From Saxidomus purpurata (taxonomy: Eukaryota > Mollusca > Bivalvia > Venerida > Veneridae), in NCBI GenBank assembly GCA_022818135.1, contig JAFMSR010000017.1, forward strand, positions 1,126,002-1,190,001: a stretch of DNA of 64,000 nt, given 5' to 3'. Both the position numbers and the translations under genes were made by a program. Numbering within the stretch: position 1 is the stretch's first letter; each line of letters starts with the position of its first letter. Below the pieces are notes generated by a model. The model was given only the letters and a program-made list of their open reading frames with translations, was not told the origin of the DNA and ran no database searches. Of this stretch, positions 61,596 through 64,000 are shown piece by piece.

Positions 61596-61649
61596 CTAGG
61601 AACAGCAAAAAATAACGAAACTAATATTTATTTATTATAATTGTGCCAA

Positions 61650-62640
61650 GTGACTAAGATGAAGCCTAACACTTGTCTCGAGTGACCAAGATTAAACTAC
61701 CGCTTGCTTTGAGTGACAAAGATTAACCTACCGCTTGTTTTGAGTGACCAAGATTAACCTACCACTTGTCTCGAGTGACCAAGATTAACCTACTGCTTGT
61801 TTTGAGTTACCAAGATTAAACTGCCACTTGTCTCGAAAGACCCAGATTAACTTACTGCTTGTTTTGAGTTACCAAGATTAAACTGCCACTTGTCTCGAGT
61901 GACCCAGATTAACTTACCGCTTGTTTTGAGTGACCAAGATTAACCTATCACTTGTTTTGAGTGACCAAGATTAACCTACCGCTTGTTTTGAGTGACCAAG
62001 ATTAACCTACCACTTGTCTCTAGTGACCCAGATTAACCTACCGCTTGTTCTGAGTGACCCAGATTAACCTACCACTTGTCTTGAGTGACCCAGATTAAAC
62101 TACTGTTGTTTTGAGTTACCAAGATTAAACTACCACTTGTCTCGAGTGATCAAGATTAACCTACCGCTTGTTTTGAGTGACCAAAATTAACCTACCGCTT
62201 GTTTTGAGTGACCAAAATTAACCTACCACTTGTCTCGAGTGATCAAGATTAACCTACCACTTGTCTTGAGGGACCAAGATTAACCTACCAATTGTCTTGA
62301 GTGACCCAGATTAACCTACCACTTGACTTGAGGGACCAAGATTAACCTACCAATTGTCTTGAATGACCCAGATTAACCTACCGCTTGTTTTGAGTGACCA
62401 AAATTAACCTACCACTTGTTTTGAGTGACCAAAATTAACCTACCGCTTGTTTTGAGTGACCAAGATTAACCTACCACTTGTCTTGAGTGACCAAGATTAA
62501 CCTACCACTTGACTTGAATGACCAAGATTAACCTACCACTTGTCTTGAGTGACCAATATCAAACTACCACTTGTCTCAATTGACAATGATTAACCTATCA
62601 TTTGTCTCAAGTGACCACTTGTCTTGAGTGAACAAGATCA
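61650..62640. repeat. 31-bp minisatellite, about 32 copies
   Basis: The unit is GAGTGACCAAGATTAACCTA followed by CC(A/G)CTTGT(C/T)T(C/T). Two main variants, with CTTGTTTT and CTTGTCTC/CTTGTCTT, are interspersed. Most copies keep the 31-base period; variation is by substitution. No spacer diversity and no hairpin, so not a CRISPR. Confidence 0.95.
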
Positions 62641-63279
62641 ACCCGCCATTATTGCCCACCTGTTACTACCATATATTACGGATAAATTACATTCTGTTTC
62701 ATGGGCCATATTCGTTGTATCTCTTTTTTGGTTGGTAAAAACAAATGTGTAGAATATGATTGGTACACCAGTCCAATATGAAACAGTTGTGCAAGCATGT
62801 ACATGTATGCATGCTATAAATAGCTATAATGAAATCCTTTATGTTATATTAAAAAATCATCTTGTGAAAACTAAACTAGTATTTCAAATTATCTTGTTCT
62901 ATTCATTTTAGCACCGAAAGACTAAAAGCACAAGACATGCTTCACTGAAATACCAAAAACTTTCAAAATTTGGTGAAGAGACAGAAATACCTGTGATGAT
63001 AATTTAAAAGCATTCAAACTCTTCACCTAAACAACCTGACCAATATTTCATCCTCTACAGCCACCTTTGAACAACTGCCACCTGTAAACTCCTCCCCACC
63101 AACTGACCTTGAAACAGCTTACAAATCAAAACAACTTCACAAAAAAAATACTAATATCGACTAAATAAACATCCACTAAAGATCTGGATTAAACAGTATA
63201 CAAAACTGGTCAAGTAGATATTCCACACATCTAATACACACATTTAGGTCAAACAAGTGGATAGAGTATTGTCAATTGC
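62641..63279. other. No gene recognised
   Basis: AT-rich sequence between the minisatellite and the terminal repeat. Upstream exons of the zinc-finger locus could lie here but none is visible. Confidence 0.5.
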
Positions 63280-64000
63280 AACACAATGACAAAGTCCCCA
63301 ACTGAAAAATTTCAAAGGGTTGAGAAGATAGTCTGGTTGCCTTTGACATTTAAGTGTGACCTTGACTTTGAGCCAAGTTGGGTTCAGAAACAGATTCTTC
63401 AAATTCTCTCCATGAGATTAACATTTACTCAAAGTACTCAAAATGTTTTGGAGCTATAGAAACATGACCCTTGACTCTAAATGTGACATTGAGTAGGCTT
63501 GATTGAATGGATACTGCATGTAGTCTCCATCATGTCCATGAGGTGAACATTTGGCTCAAGTTTCAAATAAATCCTTCCAGGAGTTGAGAGATATAGTCTT
63601 TCAAATAAATCCTTCCAGGGGTTGGGAGATATAGTCTTTTGACATTTGACCCTGAAATGTGACCTTCACCTTAAATAGGCACGGTCTTGGCAACAACTGT
63701 GAGAAGTTATTTCAAAATTAGTATATATGCATGTAGTAATTACAGCCCAGACTAAAAAAATACAAAATCATAACCCATAATCATGTTCATTACAAGTTTG
63801 AGCCTTAAGTGTGACCTTGATATTCAAGGTAGCACCCTGGATTTTGGCTTGACACACCCTTGTGGTATGGACAACACCAGTTTGTGTGAGTTATTTCAAA
63901 ATCAGTAAAAATTAATGCATCTTGAAGTTACAGCCTGGACATAAAGTTCTGGTATATAACCCTTTATCACCTTTTGAGCCTTTAGTGTGACCTTGAGCTT
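63280..64000. repeat. Dispersed repeat running off the window
   Basis: Degenerate units with TTTAAGTGTGACCTTGA, TTTCAAATAAATCCTTCCAG (present twice, 43 bases apart), GAGATATAGTCTTT and GAGTTATTTCAAAAT. No coding capacity. It continues past the end. Confidence 0.7.

Noticed and set aside
61650..62640. Regular direct repeats resembling a CRISPR array
   Set aside because: Units are contiguous with no unique spacers; it is a minisatellite in an animal genome.

Overview
This is eukaryotic nuclear DNA from an animal: AT-rich, with intron-bearing genes (GT-AG splice sites, AATAAA signals) sitting in a dense mix of transposons, simple repeats and tandem arrays. The short-period arrays with hairpin ends, the LINE, SINE and MITE mix, and the P450 type suggest a mollusc, most likely a bivalve. 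That assignment is inference from general style and not from a database match. One 500-N assembly gap lies at 17893-18392, and a run of almost pure A then pure C at 11540-12052 looks like a consensus artefact.

Layout. 1-14 kb holds no convincing gene but is a stack of DNA transposons: a 0.3 kb foldback element, a LINE tail ending in a (TATTG)22 microsatellite, two Mutator-like long-TIR elements of about 2.28 kb each with perfect 9-bp target duplications, and between them a hAT-like composite with further elements nested inside. 14.1-15.0 kb carries two + strand exons that encode the N-terminus of an unidentified protein whose remaining exons are not visible. 15.2-18 kb is repeat plus gap. 19-40 kb is a minus-strand tandem array of three intact two-exon microsomal cytochrome P450 genes (CYP2 clan, CYP1/CYP17-like) plus one decayed fragment, bracketed by two direct copies of the same MITE; a dead LINE lies between the first two genes. 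40-46 kb is repeat-rich. 46-61.6 kb, minus strand, carries a zinc-finger transcription-factor locus: a long exon ending in two C2H2 fingers, a separate short terminal exon with two other C2H2 fingers, and a FLYWCH zinc finger split over two exons. 61.6-62.6 kb is a 31-bp minisatellite, and the right edge is dispersed repeat.

How the genes work together. The P450s are recent paralogues with the same single intron in the I-helix and the same 917-base first exon; they would be membrane-anchored monooxygenases of the endoplasmic reticulum. The zinc-finger exons all start in the same splice phase and at least two end in their own stop codon. This is the arrangement expected of one gene that swaps alternative 3' exons to change its DNA-binding domain, as in insect lola and mod(mdg4). 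Its shared 5' exons are not identified. They may lie beyond the right edge, but the orphan + strand exons at 14-15 kb end in the matching phase and are separated from the locus by the assembly gap, so a mis-oriented contig or trans-splicing should be considered.
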